Assembly (NCBI RefSeq): GCF_037031225.1
Contig: NZ_JAYEZN010000001.1
Span: 1,426,001-1,490,000, forward strand
DNA from: Halorientalis sp. LT38
GTDB lineage: Archaea; Halobacteriota; Halobacteria; Halobacteriales; Haloarculaceae
Direction: 5' to 3'
DNA length: 64,000 nt
Part shown: one piece after another, positions 33,039-41,563 of the stretch
Numbering within the stretch: position 1 is the first letter of the stretch
Layout: each line of letters starts with the position of its first letter
Program-made: the position numbers and the translations under genes
The notes under the pieces: model-generated
What the model saw: only the letters and a program-made list of their open reading frames with translations
Database searches by the model: none
Told to the model about the DNA's origin: nothing

Positions 33039-34778
33039 GTGTCTCTCTCACCGTACGTGGTAGCGCTCGGCGTGCCAGTGGCGCTCGCTTCGGCGTTCGT
33101 CGCGGAGACGTGGCGACGCTGTAGCGAGCCGGGGACGAGAGCCCTGCGGCTGCTTCTCGTCTCGATCGTCCTGTGGGCCGGCGGCGTCGCGCTCGCCTTT
33201 ACCGCCGGCGACGAAGCGACGTGGTCGTTCTTCGAGCGGGTCGCCTGGACGGGGATGATCGGCGTCCCGCTGACCTGGGTCGTGTTCGCGCTCCAGTACA
33301 CGGGATACGGCGACAGCGTGACCCGGCGGTCGGTCGCACTGCTGTCGCTGCCAGCGGTCCTGATGCTCGCGCTGGTCTGGACGAACCCGCTCCACGAACT
33401 CGTCTGGTCGGGGACCGAACTCGTCCGGACCCAGGGGATCACGGTGGCCCGCCAGGCCAACGGGCCCGTCTTCTGGGCGTTCCTGGCCTACGCCTACACC
33501 CTGGTCCTGGCCGGCGTCGTCCTCCTGTTGCGACTCGTGTTCACGGCCGACCACCTGTTCGTAGATCAGGGGTTCGCGCTCCTGCTCGGAGTCTGTGTCC
33601 CCCTGGTCGCCAACATGGCCACCGTGAGCGGCCTGTCGCCCGTCCAGGGGCTGGTGGACCTGACGCCGTACGCCTTCACCGTCAGCGGCATCACGTACGG
33701 CTACGCCTTCTACCGCTCCGACCTGCTCGAACTCGTGCCGGCGACCAGACAGATCGGTCGCACCGCGGTCGTCCGGAACATGCGCGACGGCGTCATCGTC
33801 GTCGACGGGAGCGACGTGGTCGTGGACGTCAACCCGCTCGCCGAGAAGCAGTTCGGCCTGACGAACGAGGAATCGGTCGGGCGGCCCGTCCGCGAGGTGT
33901 TCGACGACCCGAGCTTCGACCTCCCCGCCGAGGAGGGCACCGTGGTCTGGTCGGCGCCCGGCCCCTTCGAGTACGAGGTGAAGGTCTCCGAGCTCTCCGA
34001 CCAGCACGGCCACCAGCTCGGGCGCGTGCTCGTCCTGCGTGACATCACCGACCGGACGAACCGCCGCCAGCAACTGCAGGTCCTCAACCGCGTCCTCCGG
34101 CACAACTTCCGCAACGACATGAACGTCATCGACGTCTGCGCGACCCAACTCGTCGAGCGTCTCGAGGGGGAGGAAGCGGAACTGGCCAGCCGCGTCCGGA
34201 CGGTCGCCCGCGACCTGACCGAGACGGGGACCAAGGCCCGCGAGATCGAGCAGATCATGTCCCGGCGGCACAACGACCCCCAGCCCATCGACCTGCCCTC
34301 GCTGATGACCCGCCAGCTCGACACGCTGCGCCACGAGTACCCCGAGGCCGAGATCGAGGCCGACCTGCCCGAGTCGCTGGAGATTCGCTCGACTGGCATC
34401 CTCGAATCCGTGCTGGAGAACGTCCTCGAAAACGCGATCGTCCACAACGACAGCGAGCGCCCGCACGTCTGGGTCACCGTCGACGCCGACGACGACACCG
34501 TCGACGTCGCCGTGGCCGACGACGGGCCCGGCATCCCGCGTCAGGAACGGGACGTCCTCGTGAAGGGGACCGAGACGCCGCTCGAACACGGGAGCGGACT
34601 CGGCCTCTGGCTCGTCAACTGGGGCGTGTCGATGCTCGGCGGCGAGATCGAGTTCCGCGACCGCGTCCGGTTCGGCGAAGACGAGGACGTACGCGGCAGC
34701 GTCGTCACCATCTCGATCCCCCGATCCGGGCCGACGATGCACTCCTCGCCCGATCGATCGCCGATCGACGCGGACTGA
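33039..34778 (+). CDS. 7TM sensor histidine kinase
   Basis: A 579-residue membrane kinase. Residues 1-220 form a histidine-kinase 7TM domain with seven hydrophobic helices. A PAS domain follows (about 235-345, beginning VVRNMRDGVIVVDGS). Then come the haloarchaeal H-box (VLNRVLRHNFRNDMNVI) and a HATPase with VLENAIVHND (N box), DDGPGIP (G1) and GSGLGLWLVNWG (G2). All kinase motifs are intact. GTG 33039 is the first start that includes the complete first helix. No cognate regulator is adjacent. Confidence 0.88.
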   Translation: MSLSPYVVALGVPVALASAFVAETWRRCSEPGTRALRLLLVSIVLWAGGVALAFTAGDEATWSFFERVAWTGMIGVPLTWVVFALQYTGYGDSVTRRSVALLSLPAVLMLALVWTNPLHELVWSGTELVRTQGITVARQANGPVFWAFLAYAYTLVLAGVVLLLRLVFTADHLFVDQGFALLLGVCVPLVANMATVSGLSPVQGLVDLTPYAFTVSGITYGYAFYRSDLLELVPATRQIGRTAVVRNMRDGVIVVDGSDVVVDVNPLAEKQFGLTNEESVGRPVREVFDDPSFDLPAEEGTVVWSAPGPFEYEVKVSELSDQHGHQLGRVLVLRDITDRTNRRQQLQVLNRVLRHNFRNDMNVIDVCATQLVERLEGEEAELASRVRTVARDLTETGTKAREIEQIMSRRHNDPQPIDLPSLMTRQLDTLRHEYPEAEIEADLPESLEIRSTGILESVLENVLENAIVHNDSERPHVWVTVDADDDTVDVAVADDGPGIPRQERDVLVKGTETPLEHGSGLGLWLVNWGVSMLGGEIEFRDRVRFGEDEDVRGSVVTISIPRSGPTMHSSPDRSPIDAD

Positions 34779-34827
34779 TCGGCGAGTCGCGTTCGGTCCC
34801 GCCCGTGTGAGCGACGAGATAAGAAGG

Positions 34828-34833
34828 CTTATT
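34828..34833 (+). promoter_or_regulatory. TATA box of the secF-secD operon
   Basis: CTTATT is centred 27-28 bases upstream of ATG 34858, which opens a 16-codon ORF ahead of secF. This places the transcription start at that ATG. Confidence 0.5.
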
Positions 34834-34857
34834 CAGGGCTGTTGCACACGGTGGCGT

Positions 34858-34908
34858 ATGGTGGAGTTCGAGGTACCGGGAGTCGGAGACGGGGGCGGAT
34901 CCGGATGA
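34858..34908 (+). CDS. 16-codon leaderless ORF coupled to secF
   Basis: ATG 34858 to TGA 34906-34908 encodes MVEFEVPGVGDGGGSG. Its stop overlaps the secF start as ATGA, and a TATA box is positioned for a leaderless transcript starting at it. No Shine-Dalgarno precedes secF, so secF would depend on ribosomes that first translate this peptide. This is the best supported of the short upstream ORFs in the window. Confidence 0.5.
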   Translation: MVEFEVPGVGDGGGSG

Positions 34909-35771
34909 GCGCTATTACCGACCTCCCGGACCGGTTCCCCGACGTCGACTACACGCGGTACACGAACCGACAACTCGCGGCGATTCCGCTCGCCGTCCTC
35001 GCCGTCGCGCTGGCGATCCTCGCGGTCTGGTACGTCACGACTGGCGTCCCGGTGGCGCTGGGGATCGAGTTTACCGGCGGGACCGAGGTACAGATCCAGA
35101 CGAGCGACTCGCAGGCCCAGGTCGAGAGCAACCTCCAGGGGCTGGACCCGACGATCCAGCCCGTCGCCGGGACCAACGAGTACATCGTGACGACCCAGCA
35201 GACCGACGGGGTCAGGGGCGCGATGACGAACAACGGGTACGAGATCGCATCCTTCAGCGAGACATCGCCGAGCTTCGGCGGCGACTCGGTCCGGCTGACG
35301 CTGATCGGTCTCGGGATCGCCTTCGTCGGGATGAGCCTGCTGATCTTCCTGCTCTTTCGCACGTTCGTCCCGTCGATCGCCATCGTCATCTCGGCGTTTT
35401 CCGACATCGTGATCCCGCTCGCGCTGATGAACGTCCTCGGGATCAAGCTCTCGCTGGGGACCGTCGCCGCCCTGTTGATGCTGATCGGTTACAGCGTCGA
35501 CTCCGACGTGCTGTTGAACAACCACATCCTGCGGCGGCGCGGGGACTTCTACGAGTCGGCCTACCGGGCGATGCGGACCGGTGTGACGATGACGCTGACC
35601 TCGATCGCGGCGATGACCGTAATGACGATCACCGCGTCACTACTGGCGATTCCGCTGCTCCCCCAGATCGGGTTCATCCTGGTGCTGGGGCTGTCGGCCG
35701 ACCTGATGAACACGTATCTGCTCAACCTGAGCCTCCTGCGCTGGTACAAGTACGAGGGGGTCACACGATGA
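34905..35771 (+). CDS. secF: Protein translocase subunit SecF
   Basis: A 288-residue membrane protein with six helices that works with SecD to help release and pull translocated proteins on the outer face of the membrane. It shows GIEFTGGTEVQIQT after the first helix, the SecF-type run SIAIVISAFSDIVIPLALMN and LLMLIGYSVDSDVLLNNHI, and the late DLMNTYLLNLSLL. ATG 34905 is set by the ATGA overlap with the short leader ORF. In haloarchaea secF precedes secD, as here. Confidence 0.94.
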   Translation: MSAITDLPDRFPDVDYTRYTNRQLAAIPLAVLAVALAILAVWYVTTGVPVALGIEFTGGTEVQIQTSDSQAQVESNLQGLDPTIQPVAGTNEYIVTTQQTDGVRGAMTNNGYEIASFSETSPSFGGDSVRLTLIGLGIAFVGMSLLIFLLFRTFVPSIAIVISAFSDIVIPLALMNVLGIKLSLGTVAALLMLIGYSVDSDVLLNNHILRRRGDFYESAYRAMRTGVTMTLTSIAAMTVMTITASLLAIPLLPQIGFILVLGLSADLMNTYLLNLSLLRWYKYEGVTR

Positions 35772-35772
35772 C

Positions 35773-35780
35773 GGAGGTGA
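35773..35780 (+). promoter_or_regulatory. Strong Shine-Dalgarno of secD
   Basis: GGAGGTGA lies four bases before ATG 35785, in the 13-base gap after secF. A six-codon ORF (ATG 35768) also spans the gap with ATGA overlaps on both sides, but the ribosome binding site is sufficient explanation for secD translation. Confidence 0.65.
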
Positions 35781-35784
35781 ACCG

Positions 35785-37401
35785 ATGAACGTTCGCGAGA
35801 ACTGGCGGATCGCCCTGCTCGTGATCTTCACGATCGCGAGCGCCGCTGTACTGTTTGGCCCGTTCGTCGCCGCGACGGCGACCGGGGGCGACGAGGTGAA
35901 GCCGGTCAACCTGAACTACGGCCTGGACCTCTCCGGAGGGACCCAGATCCGCGCACCGCTGATCGGGATGACCGCGGAGGAAGTCGAGTACACCCAGGAG
36001 ACGGACCTCACCGAGGCCCAGCAGGGCATCGCCGAGGACCTCGGCGTCCCACAGAGCGACGTGCAGTTGCGACTCCCACAGCAACAGGGCCAGCAACAGC
36101 AGACCCAGGCCCTGGGGACCGCCGAGGTGTTCTCGAAGAACGTCACGCGGGCCGAGTTCGCCAGCGCCCTGCAGAACAACGGGTTCGACGTCTCCGAAGA
36201 CCAGATCAGGGACGGCGTCACCGCCCAGACCAGAGAGACGGTCGTGAACGTCCTCAACGACAAGATCAACGAGGGCGGCATCACGGGCGGGACCGTCAAG
36301 ACCGCCGCCGCCGGCAACAACTACTTCGTCATCGTCGAAGTGCCCAACGCTGATCGGAGCGAGGTCGTGAACCTGATCTCCGGGTCCGGCCAGGTGAGCA
36401 TCGACGCCCACTACCCGGTCCGTGAGAACGGCACGACCACCTACCAGCGCGAGACGCTGCTCACCAACGAGGACTTCACGAACGTCGGCGCGGCCGAGCA
36501 GGCCGATCAGGGCACCAACCAGCCCCACGTCTCGGTGTCGCTGACCGAGGAGGCGGCGCCGCGGTACTCCCAGGCGCTCCAGGAGTTCGGCTTCACCGCC
36601 GAAGGCGTCGGGAGCTGTCCGCCCAACGCCGATCAGGACCCCGACAACGCCACCGGGCACTGTCTGTACACGGTCCAGAACGGCGAGGTCGTCTACGCGG
36701 CCTCGATGAGCCAGGACCTCGCCACCACGATGAACAACGGCGAGTTCGCTTCCAACCCATCGTTCGTCATGACGACGGGGAACTACAGTGAAGCACAGCA
36801 GCTCTCGGTCAACCTGCGCGCCGGCACGGTGCCGGCCGAACTGGACCTGGACAACGGGACCACCTACACCCTGTTGCCCTCGGTCGCAGACCGGTTCAAG
36901 CTGTTCTCGCTGTTGGCGGGGCTGATGGCCTGGCTGGCGGTCAGCGGGGTCGTCTTCGTCCGGTACGGGAGCCCCCGGGTCGCGGTGCCGATGCTCGGAA
37001 CGGCCGCCGCCGAGGTGTTCCTGCTGCTTGGCTTTGCCTCGACCATCGGCCTGGCGCTCGACCTCTCGCACATCGCCGGGTTCATCGCCGTGATCGGGAC
37101 GGGGGTGGACGACCTGATCATCATCGCCGACGAGATCCTCCAGGAGGGGAAAGTCGCCACCGGCAAGGTGTTCCAGAGCCGCTTCCGCAAGGCGTTCTGG
37201 GTCATCGGCGCCGCGGCGGCGACGACCATCATCGCCATGAGTCCGCTGACGCTGTTGAGCCTGGGCGACCTCACCGGGTTCGCCATCGTCACCATCGTCG
37301 GCGTCCTCCTGGGCGTGCTCGTCACCCGCCCGGCCTACGGTGACATCCTCCGCAACCTGATGCTCAGCGCCGAAGAGCGCGAACGGTTCCGCGAGGAGTG
37401 A
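35785..37401 (+). CDS. secD: Protein translocase subunit SecD
   Basis: A 538-residue membrane protein. After the first helix comes NYGLDLSGGTQIRAPL, the SecD signature, then a large extracellular domain rich in Asn, Gln and Asp (about residues 45-360), and five C-terminal helices with IGLALDLSHIAGFIAVIGTG and DDLIIIADEIL. SecD and SecF use the membrane potential to complete protein export. It is the second gene of the operon and has its own Shine-Dalgarno. Confidence 0.94.
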   Translation: MNVRENWRIALLVIFTIASAAVLFGPFVAATATGGDEVKPVNLNYGLDLSGGTQIRAPLIGMTAEEVEYTQETDLTEAQQGIAEDLGVPQSDVQLRLPQQQGQQQQTQALGTAEVFSKNVTRAEFASALQNNGFDVSEDQIRDGVTAQTRETVVNVLNDKINEGGITGGTVKTAAAGNNYFVIVEVPNADRSEVVNLISGSGQVSIDAHYPVRENGTTTYQRETLLTNEDFTNVGAAEQADQGTNQPHVSVSLTEEAAPRYSQALQEFGFTAEGVGSCPPNADQDPDNATGHCLYTVQNGEVVYAASMSQDLATTMNNGEFASNPSFVMTTGNYSEAQQLSVNLRAGTVPAELDLDNGTTYTLLPSVADRFKLFSLLAGLMAWLAVSGVVFVRYGSPRVAVPMLGTAAAEVFLLLGFASTIGLALDLSHIAGFIAVIGTGVDDLIIIADEILQEGKVATGKVFQSRFRKAFWVIGAAAATTIIAMSPLTLLSLGDLTGFAIVTIVGVLLGVLVTRPAYGDILRNLMLSAEERERFREE

Positions 37402-37525
37402 CCACCGGCCGCCACCGCGGCCCCGCCGGTATTCTCAGTCGTTGAAAACGCTCCCGACCTTTTGTAGTGAGACGGGTCCTACGTTCAGCTGCAGCCACCC
37501 CACACTGCCACGGTGCCGGAACACT

Positions 37526-37576
37526 CCCCCACACTCCGTCCCGACACCACCCCCACCCTCGTTCCCAACACCACCC
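37526..37576 (-). other. G-rich tract on the minus strand after rnhB
   Basis: Plus-strand C runs at 37526-37530, 37540-37542, 37550-37554, 37556-37558, 37564-37566 and 37574-37576 give G runs on the strand of the rnhB message, directly after its stop. The last four have loops of 1, 5 and 7 bases, compatible with a G-quadruplex. No gene lies in 37402-37621. Confidence 0.4.
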
Positions 37577-37621
37577 ACCTTTCGTTTTCACGACCGATAG
37601 CGACGGGTCGAGACGGGCCAC

Positions 37622-38269
37622 TCAGAACTCCGAGAGAGCGGCCTGTTCGGCGGCCGCGAGGACGTCGTCGCAGGTCGACCAGGAGCGCCGGGCACAGGGC
37701 GGGAGGTCGCCGTGGTCGGCGACGTACGCCCGGAGGAACTCGCGAGTCGCCGGATCGCTCGGGTAGCCGCTGCCGAGGTCGTCGTACGCGGGGTAGTCGG
37801 CCGCGAGCGCGTCGACGTGGGCGTCCCGTGCGACCTTCGCGAGGACGCTCGCGGCCCCGACGAGGGCGTGGGCGCCGTCGGCCCCGTGTTCGGCGGTGAT
37901 CGCGACGTCGGCCCCGATCCGGTCGCCCACGCGGCGGCCGAAGCGCGCGGCGTCGGTGTCCCCCGCGTCGACCACGCCCGCGTCGCCGTCGCGTGCGACC
38001 GCGTCGAGCGCCTCGGCCTGCGCGGCGACGGTCAGCGCGTTCATGTCCGTCTCCGGGTCGTCGATCCGCGCCGTCGTGATCTCGGCGACCGCGCTCTCGA
38101 CGCGCTCGTCGGCTCGTAGTTGCGCCGCCAGGTCCTCGCGACGAGTCGGCGTGAGATTCTTCGAGTCGTCGATCCCGTCCGGGAGCGCGGCGGGGTCGGC
38201 CCTGACCGCGGCGGCGAACATCGACCCCAGCACGGGTCCCTTGCCTGCCTCGTCGACGCCGAACTGCAT
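37622..38269 (-). CDS. rnhB: Ribonuclease HII
   Basis: A 215-residue enzyme that cuts the RNA strand of RNA-DNA hybrids and removes misincorporated ribonucleotides. The first catalytic acids are in FGVDEAGKGPVLG. DDSKNLTPTRREDL follows, then the second acid near VVDAGDTDAARFGRRV, ITAEHGADG, and GAASVLAKVARD before the last catalytic Asp region. The size and motif order fit archaeal RNase HII. A T-rich TATA-like element about 27 bases upstream supports ATG 38269. Confidence 0.94.
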   Translation of the reverse strand: MQFGVDEAGKGPVLGSMFAAAVRADPAALPDGIDDSKNLTPTRREDLAAQLRADERVESAVAEITTARIDDPETDMNALTVAAQAEALDAVARDGDAGVVDAGDTDAARFGRRVGDRIGADVAITAEHGADGAHALVGAASVLAKVARDAHVDALAADYPAYDDLGSGYPSDPATREFLRAYVADHGDLPPCARRSWSTCDDVLAAAEQAALSEF

Positions 38270-38341
38270 GGCTCACGAGTGGACCGGTCGGCTCAAAAAA
38301 GACGCGGGTCGCGCGGGGCGTCCGCCTCGATCGAGCGCGGC

Positions 38342-38518
38342 TCAGTCCAGCTCGACCTGTTCGATCTCGTACTCACCGAGTTCGGGAACTTCGAGGTCGG
38401 GCTCCTCGATCTCGTGGTCCCCGATCTCAGGCTCGGGTTCCTCGTCAGAAGCCGCCTCGCGTTCGATCTCGCGAACCGCCTCGCGCCAGTCCGCGTAGTC
38501 GTGTAGATGATGACACAT
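38342..38518 (-). CDS. Small acidic haloarchaeal protein
   Basis: A 58-residue, extremely acidic protein that starts MCHHLHDYADWREAVREIE. The N-terminal Cys-His-His and DWR are typical of a very common haloarchaeal small-protein family of unknown function. The C-terminal half is a Glu-rich low-complexity tail. ATG 38518 is chosen because the CHH motif sits at the N-terminus in that family, and the longer frame adds an Arg/Pro-rich stretch. Confidence 0.7.
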   Translation of the reverse strand: MCHHLHDYADWREAVREIEREAASDEEPEPEIGDHEIEEPDLEVPELGEYEIEQVELD

Positions 38519-38576
38519 TGTGACACACCTCGTCGGACGGAGGATCCGGACCGGCGTAAGGGTTGTTGCGGGTCGC

Positions 38577-39881
38577 TCAGCTCCCGTCGCCGTCGGCCGA
38601 CCGGAAGTACTCCGGGCGGGCGAACGGTTCGTCCTCACCTTCGACGTCGGTCACGTCCAGCGCAGTGACGACCGCGCCCGTGCCGAGCAGGCCGGCGAGA
38701 CTCGGCTCGGTCCGGCCCTCGTCGCCGCTGACGAGTTCCTTCACGTAGAGGCCTCCCTCGCCGCGAATCTCGAGTTCGGCTTCGGTCTCGCCCGTGAGTT
38801 CGCCCTCGATCTCGTACACCTGGCGAGTCCGGGTGACGTCCGCGCGGCGGTGCGTGACGCGCTGGGGCGTGTCCTGGTGGATCGTCGCGCCGTCGAGTTC
38901 GTCGAGTGCCGCCGCGAAGGCGTCCTCGCTCACGGGTTCGTCGAGGGCCACGTCCATCCGGTAGGTCTTGTTCGCGTCGAGTTCCTTGACGCGCTCGACC
39001 ATGTCGTGGGCCGCCAGGCGCAGGTCGTCGACCGCGACCTTCCCGTCGGCGAAGTCGTCGATCTCGGCTTCCAGTTCGGCGGGCTCGACGTCGCGGGTCC
39101 GGGGCTCTTTGACCTCGATCACGAACGGGCGGCCGGAGCCGACCATCTTCGCGTCGACGTCCTCCCGACCGGCGCCGTGGAAGACGGCTTCCTCGCCGTC
39201 CATCGCTTCCAGCACGACCGGGGCGGTGAGTTGCTCGACGCTCTCGTCGTACCGGAAGCCCGAGCCGCCGCAGCCGTCGCAGGTGTCGCCGCGTTTCCGC
39301 CCGGTCCCGCCGCAGTCGTTGCAGGGCCACTTCGTCTGGGGAATGTCTCGCTCGAGCTTGCGGTAGCGCCCGTAGACGAACGCGGAGTTGACCTGCACCT
39401 CGAGTTCGTCGGTCGCCAGGTCGAGCAGGACCAGCACGTCAGGGCGCTCGAAGTCGACCTCGGCGTCGGCCTTCGCGCCCAGGCGCTTGCCCACTTCCCT
39501 GTTGAGTTCGGTCTTGAGCGCTTCGCCGGCCTCGGGGTCGAGGCCGATCTCCTCGCGGAGCAGTCGGTCGTTCTCCTCGAGCAGCGGCGGCACCTTCGTC
39601 CCGGTCTGGTAGGTGGCGAACTCGTAGGGGGCGACGGCGTGGGCGGCGCGTTCGGCCCACTCCTCGTAGCGGTCGCTCTCGCCCTCGCAGACCCAGCAGG
39701 GGCCGTCGGGTTCGAGGTCGCTCACGTCGGCGTCGTCCTCGAGGGCGACGGCGACCCGGAGCGAGCGGCCGCGCTCGTCGTTGGTCAGCCCGAAGCTCCG
39801 GTCGGCGACGAGCCGCCCGAGACAGGCGTCACAGAGCGGGCCGGTGTCGAGGGCCCGGCGGGCGGTCTCCAGCACAGTCAT
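38577..39881 (-). CDS. pus10: tRNA pseudouridine synthase Pus10
   Basis: A 434-residue enzyme that makes pseudouridine at positions 54 and 55 of archaeal tRNAs. The N-terminus has the zinc residues LCDACLGRL and, further on, CWVCEGE. The catalytic region contains FHGAGREDVDAKMVGSGRPF with the active-site aspartate. An additional CNDCGGTGRKRGDTCDGCGG zinc-ribbon-like insert precedes it. ATG 39881 places the CDAC motif close to the N-terminus as in relatives. It is divergent from the GNAT gene. Confidence 0.93.
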   Translation of the reverse strand: MTVLETARRALDTGPLCDACLGRLVADRSFGLTNDERGRSLRVAVALEDDADVSDLEPDGPCWVCEGESDRYEEWAERAAHAVAPYEFATYQTGTKVPPLLEENDRLLREEIGLDPEAGEALKTELNREVGKRLGAKADAEVDFERPDVLVLLDLATDELEVQVNSAFVYGRYRKLERDIPQTKWPCNDCGGTGRKRGDTCDGCGGSGFRYDESVEQLTAPVVLEAMDGEEAVFHGAGREDVDAKMVGSGRPFVIEVKEPRTRDVEPAELEAEIDDFADGKVAVDDLRLAAHDMVERVKELDANKTYRMDVALDEPVSEDAFAAALDELDGATIHQDTPQRVTHRRADVTRTRQVYEIEGELTGETEAELEIRGEGGLYVKELVSGDEGRTEPSLAGLLGTGAVVTALDVTDVEGEDEPFARPEYFRSADGDGS

Positions 39882-39994
39882 TGTCGTCTCCTGGGGTGGG
39901 GCGCCTAACTCCCTTTCCTTTGCCACCGGGCGAGCGATTCCGGAGCGACAGGCGGCGACAGGGTTATTGCCGTAGCGGTAGCCTCTTCTTGGGG

Positions 39995-40468
39995 ATGCCG
40001 GGGGAGCTCTCGATCCGCGCGTACGAGCCGCGGGACTACGAGAGCGCCAGGGCCGTCCACGTCGCCGCGCTCCAGGCCAGCCCGGCACCATACACCCCCG
40101 GCGGTCCGGCCGACAGCGAGTTCGACACGGCGGTCGAGGCGGCCATGCGCGGCGACGGGCAACTGCTCGTCGGGGCCGTCGGCGGGGCCATCGTGGCGCT
40201 CGGCGGGCTCGTCCGCCGCGACAGAGAGAGCGGAGTCGTCACCGCGCTCCGCGTCCACCCCGACCACCAGGGCCGGGGCTACGGCGCGGCGATCCTGGGC
40301 GCGCTCGAAGCGGGGGCGCAAGGACGGGGGTATCGACTGCTCTTTCACTACGCGGACGCGCGCCAGACGGGCGGCCGGCGGCTCTTCGAGCGCCGGGGCT
40401 GGACGATGGTGGATCGAGCGTCCTACGGCCCGGACGCAGAGGTCGTCAGGTATCGCAAGCGAGTGTGA
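39995..40468 (+). CDS. GNAT family N-acetyltransferase
   Basis: A 157-residue single-domain acetyltransferase. The acetyl-CoA loop is VHPDHQGRGYGAAILGALE (Q/R-x-x-G-x-G/A), followed by YRLLFHYADARQTGGRRLFE and the end strand pattern RRGW. The substrate cannot be told. A TATA-like TTATT about 30 bases upstream of ATG 39995 fits a leaderless start. Confidence 0.88.
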   Translation: MPGELSIRAYEPRDYESARAVHVAALQASPAPYTPGGPADSEFDTAVEAAMRGDGQLLVGAVGGAIVALGGLVRRDRESGVVTALRVHPDHQGRGYGAAILGALEAGAQGRGYRLLFHYADARQTGGRRLFERRGWTMVDRASYGPDAEVVRYRKRV

Positions 40469-40493
40469 CCGCCCAGCGAGTCACCGGTGTCGG

Positions 40494-41366
40494 TCAGGAC
40501 CGATCGGCGAGCGTCGTCCTGAGGTTGTAGGGCTTCTGGCCGGTGAGCCACTCGTAGGTGTTCTCGATGCTCGTGAGGTTCGCGCGGACGCCGTCGTGGT
40601 CGGTCCGCAAGAGGACGTTCGTCGCGCCCTCGAGCGTCGGGCTCTCCTCGCAGTTCCAGAACAGCGGGTCGTCGGTCCCTCGCAGCGTGTAGTAGTCGAC
40701 GTCACCCGGCGTCTCGTCTTGGTTCAGGACGGCGAGCGGGTGGTCGTCGAGCTGGGCGTGATCCCGGCGGAGGAACTCGCTCATCTTGTAGGTCCCGCCG
40801 GTGAGGCCGGCGGAGGCGGCGTAGGAACTGAGGACCGTCCCGTGGTTCGCGCCGGCCATGAACACGCAGGCGTCGACCCAGTCGTAGCGGTCCTCGCGGT
40901 GGAGCCAGTAGCGCGTGCCGGTCACGCCGAGACTGTGCGCGACGACGGCCACGCGGTCGCTGCCGGTGTACTCGCGTACGCGGCCGACGAAGTCGTCGAG
41001 CTGGTCGGCCATCGCCTCGTGGCTCGGGCTCCCGTCGCCGAAGGTGATCGCCCAGAGGTCGTCGCCCTCGTGGGCGCGGTTCAGGAAGAACTCGGCGTAG
41101 GGCTCCCAGTCGCAGGCGTCGCGCTGGTTGCCGTGGACGAACACGACGGGGGTCTCGCTCGACCCGGCCTCGGTGTCGTGGTGCTCGTGGCCGCCCCAGC
41201 CGCCGTACGCCGGGGCGTCCCACGGTAATCGGTCGGTCGCCGTGCGGTCGTGCTGACAGTCGAGTCGACAGCCGCCGTTGCGGCGGCAGCGTCGCAGGCC
41301 GACGAGGTTCGACGTCAACTGCTGGAAGAGGGGCCGACTCCGTCCCGGGCCCCGATCGACTGACAT
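40494..41366 (-). CDS. Alpha/beta hydrolase, lipase-like
   Basis: A 290-residue hydrolase. PVVFVHGNQRDACDWE supplies the oxyanion HG motif, VAVVAHSLGVTGTRYW the nucleophile serine (AHSLG), and later acidic and histidine residues (around NVLLRTDHDGVR) complete a likely triad. The first 45 residues are Arg/Cys-rich (CRRNGGCRLDCQHD) and show no classical signal peptide. The fold and the GANHGTVLSSY segment resemble lipase class 2 enzymes. A TATA box at 41391-41398 supports ATG 41366. Confidence 0.82.
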   Translation of the reverse strand: MSVDRGPGRSRPLFQQLTSNLVGLRRCRRNGGCRLDCQHDRTATDRLPWDAPAYGGWGGHEHHDTEAGSSETPVVFVHGNQRDACDWEPYAEFFLNRAHEGDDLWAITFGDGSPSHEAMADQLDDFVGRVREYTGSDRVAVVAHSLGVTGTRYWLHREDRYDWVDACVFMAGANHGTVLSSYAASAGLTGGTYKMSEFLRRDHAQLDDHPLAVLNQDETPGDVDYYTLRGTDDPLFWNCEESPTLEGATNVLLRTDHDGVRANLTSIENTYEWLTGQKPYNLRTTLADRS

Positions 41367-41390
41367 ACTCGAGTAGTGTGAACGTGTACC

Positions 41391-41398
41391 ATATATAT
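41391..41398 (-). promoter_or_regulatory. TATA box of the lipase-like gene
   Basis: ATATATAT is centred about 28 bases upstream of ATG 41366 on the minus strand, the spacing of a leaderless haloarchaeal promoter. Confidence 0.65.
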
Positions 41399-41563
41399 CT
41401 ATCTCCTTACAACGGTGCGGTCCAGATGAAACGAACGTCTGACTGGTAACTGTGCATTCGTTGGGTTGAACGCCCCTTGCGGAACTCCGATATTAACTTA
41501 ACGGGGGCGGTAAGCGTCGGCGCCCGACCCGGGGTCGCGGTCCCGACGACGGTTCGAGGCCGA

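Noticed and set aside
35768-35788. Six-codon ORF between secF and secD as a leader peptide
   Set aside because: The same bases contain a strong Shine-Dalgarno for secD, which explains the sequence without a translated peptide.
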